A stretch of 61,725 bases of DNA from Terasakiispira papahanaumokuakeensis (GCF_001709345.1 NZ_MDTQ01000001.1:3980765-4042489), one strand, 5' to 3'; positions 43,874 through 53,098 are shown, counted from the first letter of the stretch. Notes: generated by a model not told the origin, from the sequence alone. Program-made: numbers and translations.

Positions 43874-43919
43874 GTTAGGCGGTTGTATTGGATAATCAAT
43901 ACCCTATCTTAAGCCTAAC
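43874..43919. repeat. Nested inverted repeat upstream of the PilZ-like gene
   Basis: Outer arms GTTAGGC (43874-43880) and GCCTAAC (43913-43919) enclose inner arms GTATTG and CAATAC around GATAAT (43885-43902). Confidence 0.5.
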
Positions 43920-44052
43920 GGCTGATAGGTCAATCGTCGTCTCTACGATAAAGCCTCAGTGGCCGATTGCAAGACCTGGTGTTGACCACTGAGACCGCTT
44001 TCTTTTGATGTCCAAGCTTGATGTAATGCTCAATATTCTGGGGTGTTTAATG

Positions 44053-47000
44053 CTAATGCCCGTGTTGATCCCTGTTTTGATGTCTGTTTTGATCCCACTG
44101 CTGCCAGCGGTGATGGCATTGTGCACCAAGTAACAGCATGCACGGTGTGACGAGTAATGTCAGGCCTGTAGCGAAGGCAAGGCCACCGGCAATCGCACTG
44201 GATAACTGCGTCCACCACTGGGTCGATGGGGCTCCCCACCCAATCATCGGGCTCAATAGGTCAATATTCATACTGAGCACCATAGGCATTAAGCCGAGTA
44301 CGGTCGTGATCGCGGTCAGCAAGACCGGGCGCAACCTTAAACAACCCGTTTCCAGTGCAGCCTCAAAAGCGGTGCTACCCGCTTGTCTGAATTGATTATA
44401 GGTATCAATTAAGACAATGTTGTTATTCACCACGATCCCGCCCAGCGCAATAATGCCCATGCCGACCATGACCACACCAAAAGGTTGTTGGTTGATCAGG
44501 AGCCCGAGTAATACACCGGCGGTTGAGAATACGATGGCCGAGAGCACCAGTAAGGTTTGATAAAAGCTATTGAATTGCAGTGTCAGTACCCAGGCCATTA
44601 GCAACAGTGCAATGATAAAAGCAGTGCTGAGGAAAATGACCGATTCCTTTTGATCTTCATCTTGTCCCGCCAAACTCAGTTGAACACCTTTAGGTAACTC
44701 GGGGTCCTCTGCCAGTAAACGTTGCAGTTGGTTTTGAACTTGATAGCCGGGGGCGACATCCGCCTTCAGGGTAAATGTTCTGTCGCCATTAACGTGATGA
44801 ATGCTGCCAACCCTCGGTGCGGGTTTAAGTGTGACAAAGTTGCGAATCGGGACTTCTCCCCGAGAGGTCTGAAGGGTCATACGATCGAGCTGGTCGAGCG
44901 TGCGGTGGCGGGGAGGGACACGCACTCGAATATCGACTTCATCATCGGCATCTGCTGGGCGGTAGGTGGCCAGTAGCAGGCCATTGCTGACCAGCTGGAT
45001 AGCACTGCCGACACTGTTAATGTCGGCTCCAAAGCGAGCCGCTGCCTCGCGATCGACGGCTAGTCGCCACTCAATTCCGGCAATATTTCGATTATCTTCA
45101 ATGTCGATAAAGCCGCCTAAAGTTTCCATGCTTTTGCGGAGTTGATCAACGGCACGAGACATGCTCTCTGTATCCTGGCCACTGATCCTTATCTGGATCG
45201 GTTTACCTGAAGAGGGGCCATTATCTGGTTTTCGAAAGTCTAGCTGTACGCCAGCGACATCGGCTGTTCGTTGACGCATGTCTTGCAAAATCTGATTGGC
45301 TGGGCGGCGTTGATACCAATCCACGAGCTGGAACTTAATTTCACCAATCACATCCTCCCCTTCATCACGGTTTCCCTGGCTGTACGAGCGGGCATAAAAT
45401 GATTTCACTTCGCTCATGGGGTAAAGACGTTGCTCAATTTGTTGCAATAAGGCATCGCTTTCGTAAATGGATAAATCACCGCGCGCATGGACAATCAATT
45501 GGGCTGATTCAGGCTCTGTATCCGGGAAAAATTCAGTACCGTAATTAAGGCGTTTATAGGCCATGTAAATGATCGCTGTTAGTGCAAGCATCGCTAATAA
45601 GGTGGTACCGGGATGGCGTAGCAGATACGTCAGCAGGTGCCGATATCCCCGGGCCCAAGGGTGGGGTGATGTGGCTTTAGGTGGATGCTGATTGCCCAGC
45701 GCTTGACCCATGACGGGCAGGAACACTAAGGCCATTAACAATGAGGCGAGTAAGCAGACAATGACGGTGGCGGGAAGATACTTCATGAACTCCCCAGTGA
45801 CCCCTGGCCAAAAGAGTAGCGGCAAAAATACCGCAATAGTCGTTGCGGTGGAGGCCGTTACCGGCCAGCCCATACGGCTTGCGGCCTGTGCCCAGGCTTC
45901 AAAAGGGGATAACCCTTGCTGGCGGTGGCGATCAGCCAGCTCTGTGACCACAATGGCGCCATCGACCAACATGCCTGCAACCAGAATCAGGGCAAATAAA
46001 ACGATAATATTCAGTGTAAAGCCGAGCGCCCAGATCATGAGAATGCCGGCCAGAAAGGCGCCCGGGATCGTTAGCCCCGCGAGGAATGCGGAGCGAGCGC
46101 CCATTGTGGCCAATAAAATAATCATCACCAGGACCACGGCGGTGAGGACATTATTCAGCAAGTCCGAGAGCAGGTCCCGGATTTCATGGGATTGATCCAT
46201 GATATAGCGCACTTTCAACCCTTCGGGCCATTGCGGTGATGAGGCTTCAATTAGGGCTTTAACCTGATCAATGGTTTCAATAATGTTGGCCCCCGCCCGC
46301 TTGGAGACTTCGAGGACTAAGCCCGGTTGGCCGTTAATACGGGCAAACCCTGTCGGGTCTTTAAAGGTTCGATGAACCGTGGCAATGTCTTTAAAGGTGA
46401 CGACAGTGTCACCATTCACCTTGACTGGAATGTTCAACACATCATCCAGAGACTCAATCAGCCCTGGCACTTTGAGGGGGAGGCGGCCTGCGCCACTATC
46501 GAGGCTTCCTGCCGCCACTAGCCGGTTATTATTATTGACCAATTGATACAGTTGGTCGTAATCCAGGCCGTAGCTTTGCAAGACCTGCGGGTCGACCACA
46601 ATTTCCATCAAGTCTTCTCGATCGCCTCCGATATCGACTTCTAAGACCTCTGGGATGCTTTCAATGGCATCTTGTAGCTGACGTGCTGTCGCGACGAGCG
46701 CCGCTTGGGATAGTGGCCCAGATAAGGCCACAGACAGAACTGGAAATTGAGCGACGTTGATTTCATGGACCTGAGGGTCATCGGCTTCGTCTGGCAGCTC
46801 TGTGCGGGCAGTATCGACCTTATCACGGACATCCTGGAGCGCCTTATCGGGATTAAAGCCAGCATCAAATTCGAGTGTAACCGATGCGTGGCCTTCGCCA
46901 GCAATGGCTTTCATCTCTTTAACACCTTCTAAAGCGCGTAGTTCTTGCTCCATCGGGCGGACAAGCAGACGCTCGGCATCTTCCGGACTGATGCCTTCGA

Positions 47001-47154
47001 GGGTCATAGAGATATAAATCCAAGGCACGGTGACATCCGGATTGGCCTCTTTGGGTAGACTGATATAAGCCCCAAGACCGCCGGCGACAATAATGGTTAA
47101 AAGCAATAAAGCTGCACGGCTGCGCAGCATGGCGGCTCTAATTAAGGACTCCAT
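44053..47154 (-). CDS. RND-family efflux pump inner-membrane subunit
   Basis: 1033 residues, the usual RND length with twelve helices and two large periplasmic loops. The N-terminal SLPKEANPDVTVPWIYISMT and TM4 GMLVDGAIVVTELADRHRQQ (about residue 400) are typical. Most drug pumps have two Asp in TM4 (VDDA), but this one has VDGA with a single Asp, as seen in some more distant HAE-type members. It uses the proton gradient to export a substrate that is not predictable. The start codon lies inside the adaptor gene (13-bp overlap), so translation is coupled. No outer-membrane TolC-type gene is adjacent. Confidence 0.93.
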   Translation of the reverse strand: MESLIRAAMLRSRAALLLLTIIVAGGLGAYISLPKEANPDVTVPWIYISMTLEGISPEDAERLLVRPMEQELRALEGVKEMKAIAGEGHASVTLEFDAGFNPDKALQDVRDKVDTARTELPDEADDPQVHEINVAQFPVLSVALSGPLSQAALVATARQLQDAIESIPEVLEVDIGGDREDLMEIVVDPQVLQSYGLDYDQLYQLVNNNNRLVAAGSLDSGAGRLPLKVPGLIESLDDVLNIPVKVNGDTVVTFKDIATVHRTFKDPTGFARINGQPGLVLEVSKRAGANIIETIDQVKALIEASSPQWPEGLKVRYIMDQSHEIRDLLSDLLNNVLTAVVLVMIILLATMGARSAFLAGLTIPGAFLAGILMIWALGFTLNIIVLFALILVAGMLVDGAIVVTELADRHRQQGLSPFEAWAQAASRMGWPVTASTATTIAVFLPLLFWPGVTGEFMKYLPATVIVCLLASLLMALVFLPVMGQALGNQHPPKATSPHPWARGYRHLLTYLLRHPGTTLLAMLALTAIIYMAYKRLNYGTEFFPDTEPESAQLIVHARGDLSIYESDALLQQIEQRLYPMSEVKSFYARSYSQGNRDEGEDVIGEIKFQLVDWYQRRPANQILQDMRQRTADVAGVQLDFRKPDNGPSSGKPIQIRISGQDTESMSRAVDQLRKSMETLGGFIDIEDNRNIAGIEWRLAVDREAAARFGADINSVGSAIQLVSNGLLLATYRPADADDEVDIRVRVPPRHRTLDQLDRMTLQTSRGEVPIRNFVTLKPAPRVGSIHHVNGDRTFTLKADVAPGYQVQNQLQRLLAEDPELPKGVQLSLAGQDEDQKESVIFLSTAFIIALLLMAWVLTLQFNSFYQTLLVLSAIVFSTAGVLLGLLINQQPFGVVMVGMGIIALGGIVVNNNIVLIDTYNQFRQAGSTAFEAALETGCLRLRPVLLTAITTVLGLMPMVLSMNIDLLSPMIGWGAPSTQWWTQLSSAIAGGLAFATGLTLLVTPCMLLLGAQCHHRWQQWDQNRHQNRDQHGH

Positions 47155-48251
47155 CCGTCTGCCTCCGTGCTGACCTTTTGTCCTTCATGGACAAACCCTC
47201 CTCCTAATGTGATCAGGTCGAGTTGTTCGGGCAGCCCTGCAACCCAAACGCCATCTGTCTGGGTGTCGATAATCTGTACGGGCAAGAAACCGGCCGTGTG
47301 CTGCTCAGTGACATACTGCACACCTAGACGACCTTGATCATCCAGCGTTAGAAATGCGGGGGAAAGTTTGTGTGCCGTGACTTGCCCTGTCGCTAAGGTC
47401 AATGTTGCGCTGACGCCTGCAAGGGGTCGTTGTTCCGGGTTGGGCACAGTGGCTTCCACTCGAAAACTGCGTGTTTCGGGGTCCGCCTGAGCACTGATAA
47501 AGTGCACATGACCCGGTAATGTGTCGCCATTCAACAATGTGACCGTGACAGCATCGTTCAGGCTCACTTGTTCGATTTGTTGTTGGGGGACTTGGGCGGT
47601 TGCTTTCAGTTGGTCCAGATCGACCAGTTCACCCCAGGTCTCGCCTGGGCTTAATAGATCGCCAAGGTCGACGCTAATCTGGTTGAGAATGCCAGAAAAA
47701 GGCGCTCTGGGCGTGAGGTCAGCCATTTGTTGCTGCCGATTAGCCAAGGTGGCTTGAGCGTTAGCAAGATCTCGTCTGCGGCTGAGTACTTCTGTTCGCG
47801 CACTGAGGTTCTTTTGTTGTAACCGTTCTGATGCCGTGAGTTGCTCTTGGGCGAGGGCAAGATCTGCTTGTGCTTGGGCTAACTGAGCGGGCCGATCCTC
47901 TGGCGCTAGTTGCAGTAGAATTTGACCGGCTTCGACCCTTGAACCTTCTTTGACAGGACGCGCAGAGACAGGCGCATCTAGCCGCGCTTTCAACTCAACG
48001 GATTGCCATGCTTTTAATTGCCCCTGGAGGATTAAATTCATGGGGTGTTGCTGGGCTTGGATCCGGCGAACTTTGACCTTGGGGGTGTCTGGCGCATTAG
48101 GGTTTTGCGCTTCGGATAAAACGTGATCATCGGGCGCTTGTTGTCGTGCCTGTTGTTGCGTTCCGGTGATTAACCAAACAGCCAGACTCAGTGCTAATAA
48201 GGCTGCGATCCATAGCGGAGTGATAGTGATGCGTCGTTGCATTTGCCTCAT
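47142..48251 (-). CDS. RND periplasmic adaptor (membrane-fusion protein)
   Basis: 369 residues. One N-terminal membrane helix (about 10-27, LWIAALLALSLAVWLITG) is followed by a lipoyl/hairpin/beta-barrel layout: ELKARLDAPVSARPVKEGSRVEAGQ half-lipoyl, read as VEAGQILLQLAPEDRPAQ, then a long coiled-coil hairpin (about 115-170) and the second half RAPFSGILNQISVDLGDLLSPG. It bridges the RND pump to an outer-membrane channel and is anchored by the helix rather than by a lipid. The pump gene overlaps its 3' end by 13 bp. The start could also be the ATG at 48242. Confidence 0.92.
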   Translation of the reverse strand: MRQMQRRITITPLWIAALLALSLAVWLITGTQQQARQQAPDDHVLSEAQNPNAPDTPKVKVRRIQAQQHPMNLILQGQLKAWQSVELKARLDAPVSARPVKEGSRVEAGQILLQLAPEDRPAQLAQAQADLALAQEQLTASERLQQKNLSARTEVLSRRRDLANAQATLANRQQQMADLTPRAPFSGILNQISVDLGDLLSPGETWGELVDLDQLKATAQVPQQQIEQVSLNDAVTVTLLNGDTLPGHVHFISAQADPETRSFRVEATVPNPEQRPLAGVSATLTLATGQVTAHKLSPAFLTLDDQGRLGVQYVTEQHTAGFLPVQIIDTQTDGVWVAGLPEQLDLITLGGGFVHEGQKVSTEADGWSP

Positions 48252-48321
48252 TCATCCTGATGGAGGTGTGATCTGCCATCTTATCCTGATGTGGGTAGGG
48301 TGTGTCGGTGTCAATTTAGTC

Positions 48322-49254
48322 TCAATTTTGTGACGACCCCGTCACAGACTCGACACCTGCGAGTACATATTGAGAGGTTTGGCGTGCAATCTCGATAAAT
48401 GCTTTTAGGTAAGCCAGCGGCTGGGCCTGATCGCGATAAGCTGCGTATAACGTCCCCCAAGTCCCCTGCTCTCCTAATCGACAGGCCGCTACATAGCCGC
48501 GTTGCAGGTACTCATCCAAGGCCCAGTTGGGGAGCGTGCAGACACCGCGGCCAGAGGCGACTAGTTGCATCATTAAGATAGTGAGCTCTGCTGTTCTGAC
48601 TGAAGCTGGTTCAACCCCGGCCGGGTCGAGAAAATGGGTAAAGACATCCAGTAAATTCTTCTCGACAGGGTAGGTGATCAGTGTTTCCTGACTGAGAGCA
48701 TCTGGCGTGACCCCTGTTTCTTGTGCAAAAGGATGATCTTTCGCGACCGCTAATAAGATTTCGTAGCGAAATAAAGGCGCATAGACAATCCCCTCAATGG
48801 GCCTTGGGTCTGATGTAATGACGAGCTCGAGCTCCTGACGTTTAAGTGCCGGTAGCGGGTTAAAACTATGTCCGGACGGAATGTCGACTTCCACTTCGGG
48901 CCACTGACTACGAAATTGATCGAGTGTCGGCATCAGCCACTGATAGCAGCTGTGGCACTCGATGGCTAGGTGAAGGCGTCCTGCCTGGCCGCTAGCCAGT
49001 CGCTTGAGATCACGCTCTGCCGTGTCGATACGAGGTAGTATCTCATCTGCTAACTTTAGGAGGCGTTGTCCCGTGGGGGTGAACTGTAAAGGCTTGCTTT
49101 TGCGTACAAACAGCTCGGCATCTAAAAGGTGCTCTAGGGCTTTGAGCTGATGAGACAGCGCTGACTGCGTTAGATGCAGGCGTTCGGCTGCCTCCACTAG
49201 GCTGCCTGTGGCATTGAGCGCAACAAGTGTTTTGAGATGACGAAGTTCAATCAT
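48322..49254 (-). CDS. metR: MetR-type LysR-family regulator
   Basis: 310 residues matching E. coli MetR along its length: IELRHLKTLVALNATGSLVE, QSALSHQLKALEHLLDAELF, FVRKSKPLQFTPTG, the AIECHSCYQWLMPTLDQF block of the effector domain, and HSFNPLPALKRQELELVITSD. MetR activates methionine-synthase genes (metE, metH) with homocysteine as co-effector. Here it is not divergent from metE; its upstream neighbour is a di-haem peroxidase gene in the same direction. A TGAG-N5-TTCA motif 31 bp upstream resembles the MetR box TGAA-N5-TTCA and could allow autorepression. Confidence 0.92.
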   Translation of the reverse strand: MIELRHLKTLVALNATGSLVEAAERLHLTQSALSHQLKALEHLLDAELFVRKSKPLQFTPTGQRLLKLADEILPRIDTAERDLKRLASGQAGRLHLAIECHSCYQWLMPTLDQFRSQWPEVEVDIPSGHSFNPLPALKRQELELVITSDPRPIEGIVYAPLFRYEILLAVAKDHPFAQETGVTPDALSQETLITYPVEKNLLDVFTHFLDPAGVEPASVRTAELTILMMQLVASGRGVCTLPNWALDEYLQRGYVAACRLGEQGTWGTLYAAYRDQAQPLAYLKAFIEIARQTSQYVLAGVESVTGSSQN

Positions 49255-49284
49255 GAGGCTTCTTCATGTTGGCCTTTTTTATGT

Positions 49285-49297
49285 TGAGATTAATTCA
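49285..49297. promoter_or_regulatory. Candidate MetR box upstream of metR
   Basis: TGAG-ATTAA-TTCA matches the MetR consensus TGAA-N5-TTCA at seven of eight arm bases. It lies 31 bp upstream of the metR start. Confidence 0.4.
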
Positions 49298-49420
49298 ATT
49301 ATGGGTGGGCTTTTCAGTGGACTCAAGCCTTTTGGCCAACCTCGGATCGATTCATTCATGGCGTGGATCAGGCGCCTTATCAGGCCCCTGATCAGTTAAA
49401 CACGTGGGTTTAAATGGTTT

Positions 49421-50425
49421 TTAATTTTCTGGGAAAGGCTCGGGCCGTGGAGTCTCCGGTGTTGAAGGGGGAAGAATCGGCAGTTTAAAGTCAGGCTGTT
49501 GGCCTGTAAGCGTTTTCAAGAATGCCACAATACGTGCGTTTTCATCGTCATTTAGCTGCCGCCCTAGTTGTAGTCGAGCCATGACATCAACGGCTTCACT
49601 TAAGTTCCAGTAAGCACCATCGTGGAAGTAGGGGTAGGTTAAGGCGATATTGCGCAGTGTCGGCACTTTAAACATAAAACGATCCGCATCTTTGCCGGTG
49701 ACGCCTGCTCTTCCTTGGGCCGGGTTGTTTGTTTGGTAGGCTTCTATTAACCCCATCTTCTGAAATGATTTGCCGCCTATGGCAGGGCCATAATGACACG
49801 CTGTACAGCCGATCTCTTTAAACAGTGCGTATCCTGATTGTTCTTGTTCAGTGAGCGCGTCATCATCGCCTTTGAGCCATTGATCAAAACGAGCGTTCGG
49901 GGTGACCAGTGTTTCCTCAAAGGCTGCGATTGCGGTCGTTACTTGATCAATGGTGATGGCTTCATTACCAAAACGTGCTTTAAAGCTAGCACGATACTCT
50001 GGAATTGAACGCAAGACTTCGACAGCCAGTGTATGGTTTGAGGCCATTTCTTTGGGGTTTTCAATCGGGCCGCCCGCCTGTGCTTTTAAGTCAGCGGCAC
50101 GACCATCCCAAAATTGAGCCAGGTTCATGCTGGCATTAAGCACGGTGGGCGAGTTGATCGGACCTTGTTGCCAGTGATCGCCAATTGAGGTGGGTAAATT
50201 GTCTGTGCCGCCCATACTCAGATTGTGACAAGAGTTACAAGAAATAAAGCCCGACCGGGATAAGCGAGGGTCAAAATATAATTGTTTGCCCAGTTCGACC
50301 AATTCAGGGTTACTGACTTGGGCTGGGGAAATAGGTGTTATGGGTTCATCGGTGGCTCGGTCAGCCCAGGCGGGTAGGCACAGGCTGAATAGAACACCGG
50401 TGACCAAGCTTTGTGTCAAGTTCAT
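49421..50425 (-). CDS. Di-haem cytochrome c peroxidase
   Basis: 334 residues. A signal peptide (cleaved after AWA) sends it to the periplasm. Two c-type haem motifs, CNSCH at about residue 62 and CTACH at about 207, mark the peroxidatic and electron-transfer haems of the bacterial CcpA/MauG family. LGKQLYFDPRLSRSGFISC, FWDGRAADLKAQAGGPI, MASNHTLAVEVLR, PTLRNIALTYPYFHDGAY and the Met in the second half support CcpA rather than MauG. It reduces H2O2 to water using electrons from cytochrome c or azurin. The C-terminus has an extra Pro-rich tail. It is convergent with nothing and lies alone. Confidence 0.93.
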   Translation of the reverse strand: MNLTQSLVTGVLFSLCLPAWADRATDEPITPISPAQVSNPELVELGKQLYFDPRLSRSGFISCNSCHNLSMGGTDNLPTSIGDHWQQGPINSPTVLNASMNLAQFWDGRAADLKAQAGGPIENPKEMASNHTLAVEVLRSIPEYRASFKARFGNEAITIDQVTTAIAAFEETLVTPNARFDQWLKGDDDALTEQEQSGYALFKEIGCTACHYGPAIGGKSFQKMGLIEAYQTNNPAQGRAGVTGKDADRFMFKVPTLRNIALTYPYFHDGAYWNLSEAVDVMARLQLGRQLNDDENARIVAFLKTLTGQQPDFKLPILPPSTPETPRPEPFPEN

Positions 50426-50799
50426 GGTTCACTCCTCATTATGATGCCCTGTTTCAATGCTGACCACGGCCTATTTTGCTGGCCTCAGACGCCAGGGCTT
50501 ATTGCGTTATGCACGGCCGACTCGCGGCGTTACGCCTCTCGTCGATACGCTTTATTCATCCTGAGGGGTGGTAAAAACCCTGTTTTGATTAGGGTCATTA
50601 TTGCGATCGAACTTCGTTTGAATCTCGCTATAAGTGCAATAGCAGCAGACTATTATTGAGGCGATATTCGTTTTATTAGAAAGGTTCGTCCGCATAAATG
50701 TGATTTTCATACGACAGAATTTGTTGAGAATAAAACTATGGTGGTGACCCCGTCATTTATCGGGCACCCGCAATCGGTTAGGCGTCTTAAGGAGACATA
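50426..50799. other. Divergent spacer peroxidase / azoR
   Basis: 374 bp without a supported gene. AT-rich stretches near both ends are likely promoters. No clear FNR or OxyR site could be placed. Confidence 0.4.
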
Positions 50800-51402
50800 A
50801 TGAAAATTTTACTGCTGACCTCTTCTATTCTGGGTGACAATAGCCAATCCAATCACTTGGCTAATCACTACAAAGCACAATTGAAAGCTCAAGGCATTCA
50901 AGTGGAATGGATTGAGCGTGATTTGGCTGAGAATAGCTTGCCGCACCTCACTGCAGAGGAAATGGGCAGCTGGATGGCCGAAACGCCGACTGAAGCGCAA
51001 CTGCAATTGCGTCAGCGTTCTGATGATTTGATTGATGAAGTTAAAGCGGCTGACCGTATTGTGCTTGGGGTACCGATGTATAACTTTGGCATTCCGACAC
51101 AGTTAAAAGCATGGTTCGATCGCGTTCTGAGAGCGGGTTCGACTTTCCGTTATACTGCCGAGGGTCCTGAAGCCCTGTTAGAAACCAAACCCGTTTTAAT
51201 TTTGGCGGCGCGTGGTGGTCTGTATGCGGGAACTCCGGCGGATAGCCAGACGCCACACTTGAAAAGCCTGCTGGGTATGATTGGCCAGACGGATGTCGAG
51301 TTTATTTATGCCGAAGGTGTCAGTATGGGCGATGAAGCTAAACAAAAAGCCATTGCGAATGCTGAAGCCGCCATTGATGCTCACGTCAAAGCGATGGTTT
51401 AA
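50800..51402 (+). CDS. azoR: FMN-dependent NADH:azoreductase/quinone reductase
   Basis: 200 residues, the standard AzoR length. The flavodoxin-like fold starts KILLLTSSILGDNSQSNHLA (FMN phosphate loop), with LGVPMYNFGIPTQLKAWFDR (FMN and dimer contact), LILAARGGLYAG (FMN/isoalloxazine loop) and IYAEGVSMGDEAK. It reduces azo compounds and quinones by two electrons with NADH and protects from quinone stress. An AAGGAGAC box precedes the ATG. It has its own terminator. The divergent peroxidase gene makes an oxidative-stress pairing plausible. Confidence 0.95.
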   Translation: MKILLLTSSILGDNSQSNHLANHYKAQLKAQGIQVEWIERDLAENSLPHLTAEEMGSWMAETPTEAQLQLRQRSDDLIDEVKAADRIVLGVPMYNFGIPTQLKAWFDRVLRAGSTFRYTAEGPEALLETKPVLILAARGGLYAGTPADSQTPHLKSLLGMIGQTDVEFIYAEGVSMGDEAKQKAIANAEAAIDAHVKAMV

Positions 51403-51411
51403 TCATTTGTC

Positions 51412-51456
51412 GTGACTTTCCTATCAGTAACTTTCCTGGCAGTGACTTACCTTTAC
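51412..51456. repeat. 15-bp tandem repeat, 3 units, after azoR
   Basis: GTGACTTTCCTATCA, GTAACTTTCCTGGCA and GTGACTTACCTTTAC start at 51412, 51427 and 51442, ten bases after the azoR stop codon. Confidence 0.8.
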
Positions 51457-51504
51457 GGCCCATGATGGGCTTGTAAAGTTAGTGGTCTGTATACGCCTTG
51501 ATCC

Positions 51505-51538
51505 AAAACCGCCTTTGACAGGCGGTTTTGTTGTTTTT
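51505..51538 (+). terminator. Rho-independent terminator after azoR
   Basis: A 10-bp perfect stem (AAAACCGCCT / AGGCGGTTTT) is followed by GTTGTTTTT. Confidence 0.88.
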
Positions 51539-51552
51539 AATGTGCATGCGCC

Positions 51553-51581
51553 ATGAACTGAGTGTCGGGTCAGGGTATAAT
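51553..51581 (+). promoter_or_regulatory. Possible promoter of the his operon
   Basis: TATAAT at 51576-51581 with a poor -35 (ATGAAC, 51553) 17 bp upstream lies 148 bp before hisB. The -10 is a full consensus match. Confidence 0.35.
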
Positions 51582-51728
51582 CGAGCCCGGACCGTTGAGC
51601 GGGTGATCGGTGGTGTGACGTCAGTATTACAGCTTATGGTTACTTGTTGTTGAGTGCCTTGACGGGAGTGATGCTGCTTTCATCCGTGAATGGTTTCTCA
51701 AATCGATAATAATTCAGTGGAGATATCC

Positions 51729-52322
51729 ATGACTGCACGTATCGCCAGTGTGCGCCGTGATACGCTGGAAACTCAGATTCAGGTTGAAATTAACCTGGAT
51801 GGTGACGGGAAATTTGCCAGTAACAGTGGCATTGGCTTTCTTGATCATATGTTAGAGCAGATTGCACGTCATGGCCTGATCGATATGAAACTGGATGTTG
51901 TGGGTGATCGCCATATTGACGATCATCATACGGTTGAGGATCTAGGCATTACGCTGGGACAGGCTTTTGCCCAAGCGGTTGGTGATAAAAGGGGCATGAC
52001 CCGATATGGACACGCTTATGTCCCCTTGGATGAAGCGCTCTCCCGTGTTGTGATTGATTTTTCAGGGCGCCCTGGCCTGAGTTTTCAGTGTGAGTTTACC
52101 CGAGCCTCTATTGGTGGCTTGGATACCCAGCTTTTCTGGGAGTTTTTTCAAGGTTTTGTGAATCATGCGTTAGTCACGCTGCACATTGATAATCTCAAAG
52201 GTTTTAATGCCCATCACCAGGCTGAAACTATTTTTAAAGCCTTTGGTCGAGCACTACGTATGGCGTTGTCTGAAGACCTCAGGATGGCCGGCCAGATTGC
52301 CTCAACAAAAGGAGTGCTCTGA
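51729..52322 (+). CDS. hisB: Imidazoleglycerol-phosphate dehydratase
   Basis: 197 residues from the ATG at 51729, with GGAGA eight bases upstream; the frame reaches 51690. This is the monofunctional dehydratase without the phosphatase domain of E. coli HisB. The metal-binding His-rich motifs [13 protein letters not shown] and [11 protein letters not shown] are present, with [18 protein letters not shown] near the end. It makes imidazole-acetol phosphate in histidine synthesis. It heads the hisB-hisH-hisA-hisF operon; its TGA overlaps the hisH ATG. Confidence 0.97.
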   Translation: MTARIASVRRDTLETQIQVEINLDGDGKFASNSGIGFLDHMLEQIARHGLIDMKLDVVGDRHIDDHHTVEDLGITLGQAFAQAVGDKRGMTRYGHAYVPLDEALSRVVIDFSGRPGLSFQCEFTRASIGGLDTQLFWEFFQGFVNHALVTLHIDNLKGFNAHHQAETIFKAFGRALRMALSEDLRMAGQIASTKGVL

Positions 52323-52993
52323 TGTCGCTCTCTGATCGTTCACAAACCGCTGATATCGTCATCATTGATTATGGTATGGGCAACCTTCACTCTGCTCATA
52401 AAGCCTTAGAGAAGGTGGCGAATGGGCGAAAAAGTGTCGCAATCTCAAGTAATCCTGATGTTATCCGGTCGGCCGAGCGTGTTGTGCTCCCCGGTGTGGG
52501 CGCTATTCGAGATTGTCTCGGCGAGATGTCTCAGACCGGGTTGGTGCCGGTGATTCAGGAGTGTTTGGCTAATAAACCTTTTTTGGGTATTTGTGTCGGT
52601 TTTCAGGCTTTAATGTCTCGCAGTGAAGAAAATGGAGGCGTGACGGCCTTGAATCATTTTCCGGGCGAAGTGCGCTTTTTTGGAGATGATTTAACTGACC
52701 ACGAGGGGCAGCGCTTGAAAGTCCCTCACATGGGGTGGAATCAAGTGATGCCGACGCGTCCAGATCATCCCTTGTGGGCCAATATTCCTGCGGGAGAGCG
52801 CTTTTACTTTGTGCACAGTTATTATGTTCAGGCCAATGACCCTGACGCCGTATTGGGTCATTGCCAATATGGACCTGTGCAATTTGCTGCGGTGATGGCT
52901 GAAGACAATGTGGCAGGGACTCAGTTTCACCCAGAGAAAAGCGCTCAAGCAGGGTTGCAGTTATTGAGTAATTTTGTGGACTGGCGACCCTGA
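52322..52993 (+). CDS. hisH: Imidazole glycerol phosphate synthase, glutaminase subunit
   Basis: 223 residues. The class-I glutaminase triad is visible: the nucleophile Cys in FLGICVGFQALM (about residue 92), and His and Glu in FHPEKSAQAG. The N-terminal IVIIDYGMGNLHSAHKALEK is typical. The first ten residues ([10 protein letters not shown]) extend the usual start but are needed to keep the TGATG overlap with hisB. It supplies ammonia from glutamine to HisF. A 123-bp gap with hairpins separates it from hisA, while the other his genes are nearly contiguous. Confidence 0.96.
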   Translation: MSLSDRSQTADIVIIDYGMGNLHSAHKALEKVANGRKSVAISSNPDVIRSAERVVLPGVGAIRDCLGEMSQTGLVPVIQECLANKPFLGICVGFQALMSRSEENGGVTALNHFPGEVRFFGDDLTDHEGQRLKVPHMGWNQVMPTRPDHPLWANIPAGERFYFVHSYYVQANDPDAVLGHCQYGPVQFAAVMAEDNVAGTQFHPEKSAQAGLQLLSNFVDWRP

Positions 52994-53079
52994 GACCCCG
53001 AGGTATGGCCTCGGTGGGCTTTAGCGAAAATCTCTTCGGCGGGTATACCGCCCGGCCCAATTGAATAATAATTTTGACT

Positions 53080-53098
53080 GCTGAAGCTTGGCTTCAGC
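53080..53098 (+). promoter_or_regulatory. Hairpin just upstream of hisA
   Basis: A perfect 8-bp stem GCTGAAGC / GCTTCAGC with a TTG loop ends 6-18 bases before the possible hisA starts. A second stem (CCGAGG / CCTCGG, 52998-53014) opens the same gap. No T-run follows either, so they are not terminators. Confidence 0.5.
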
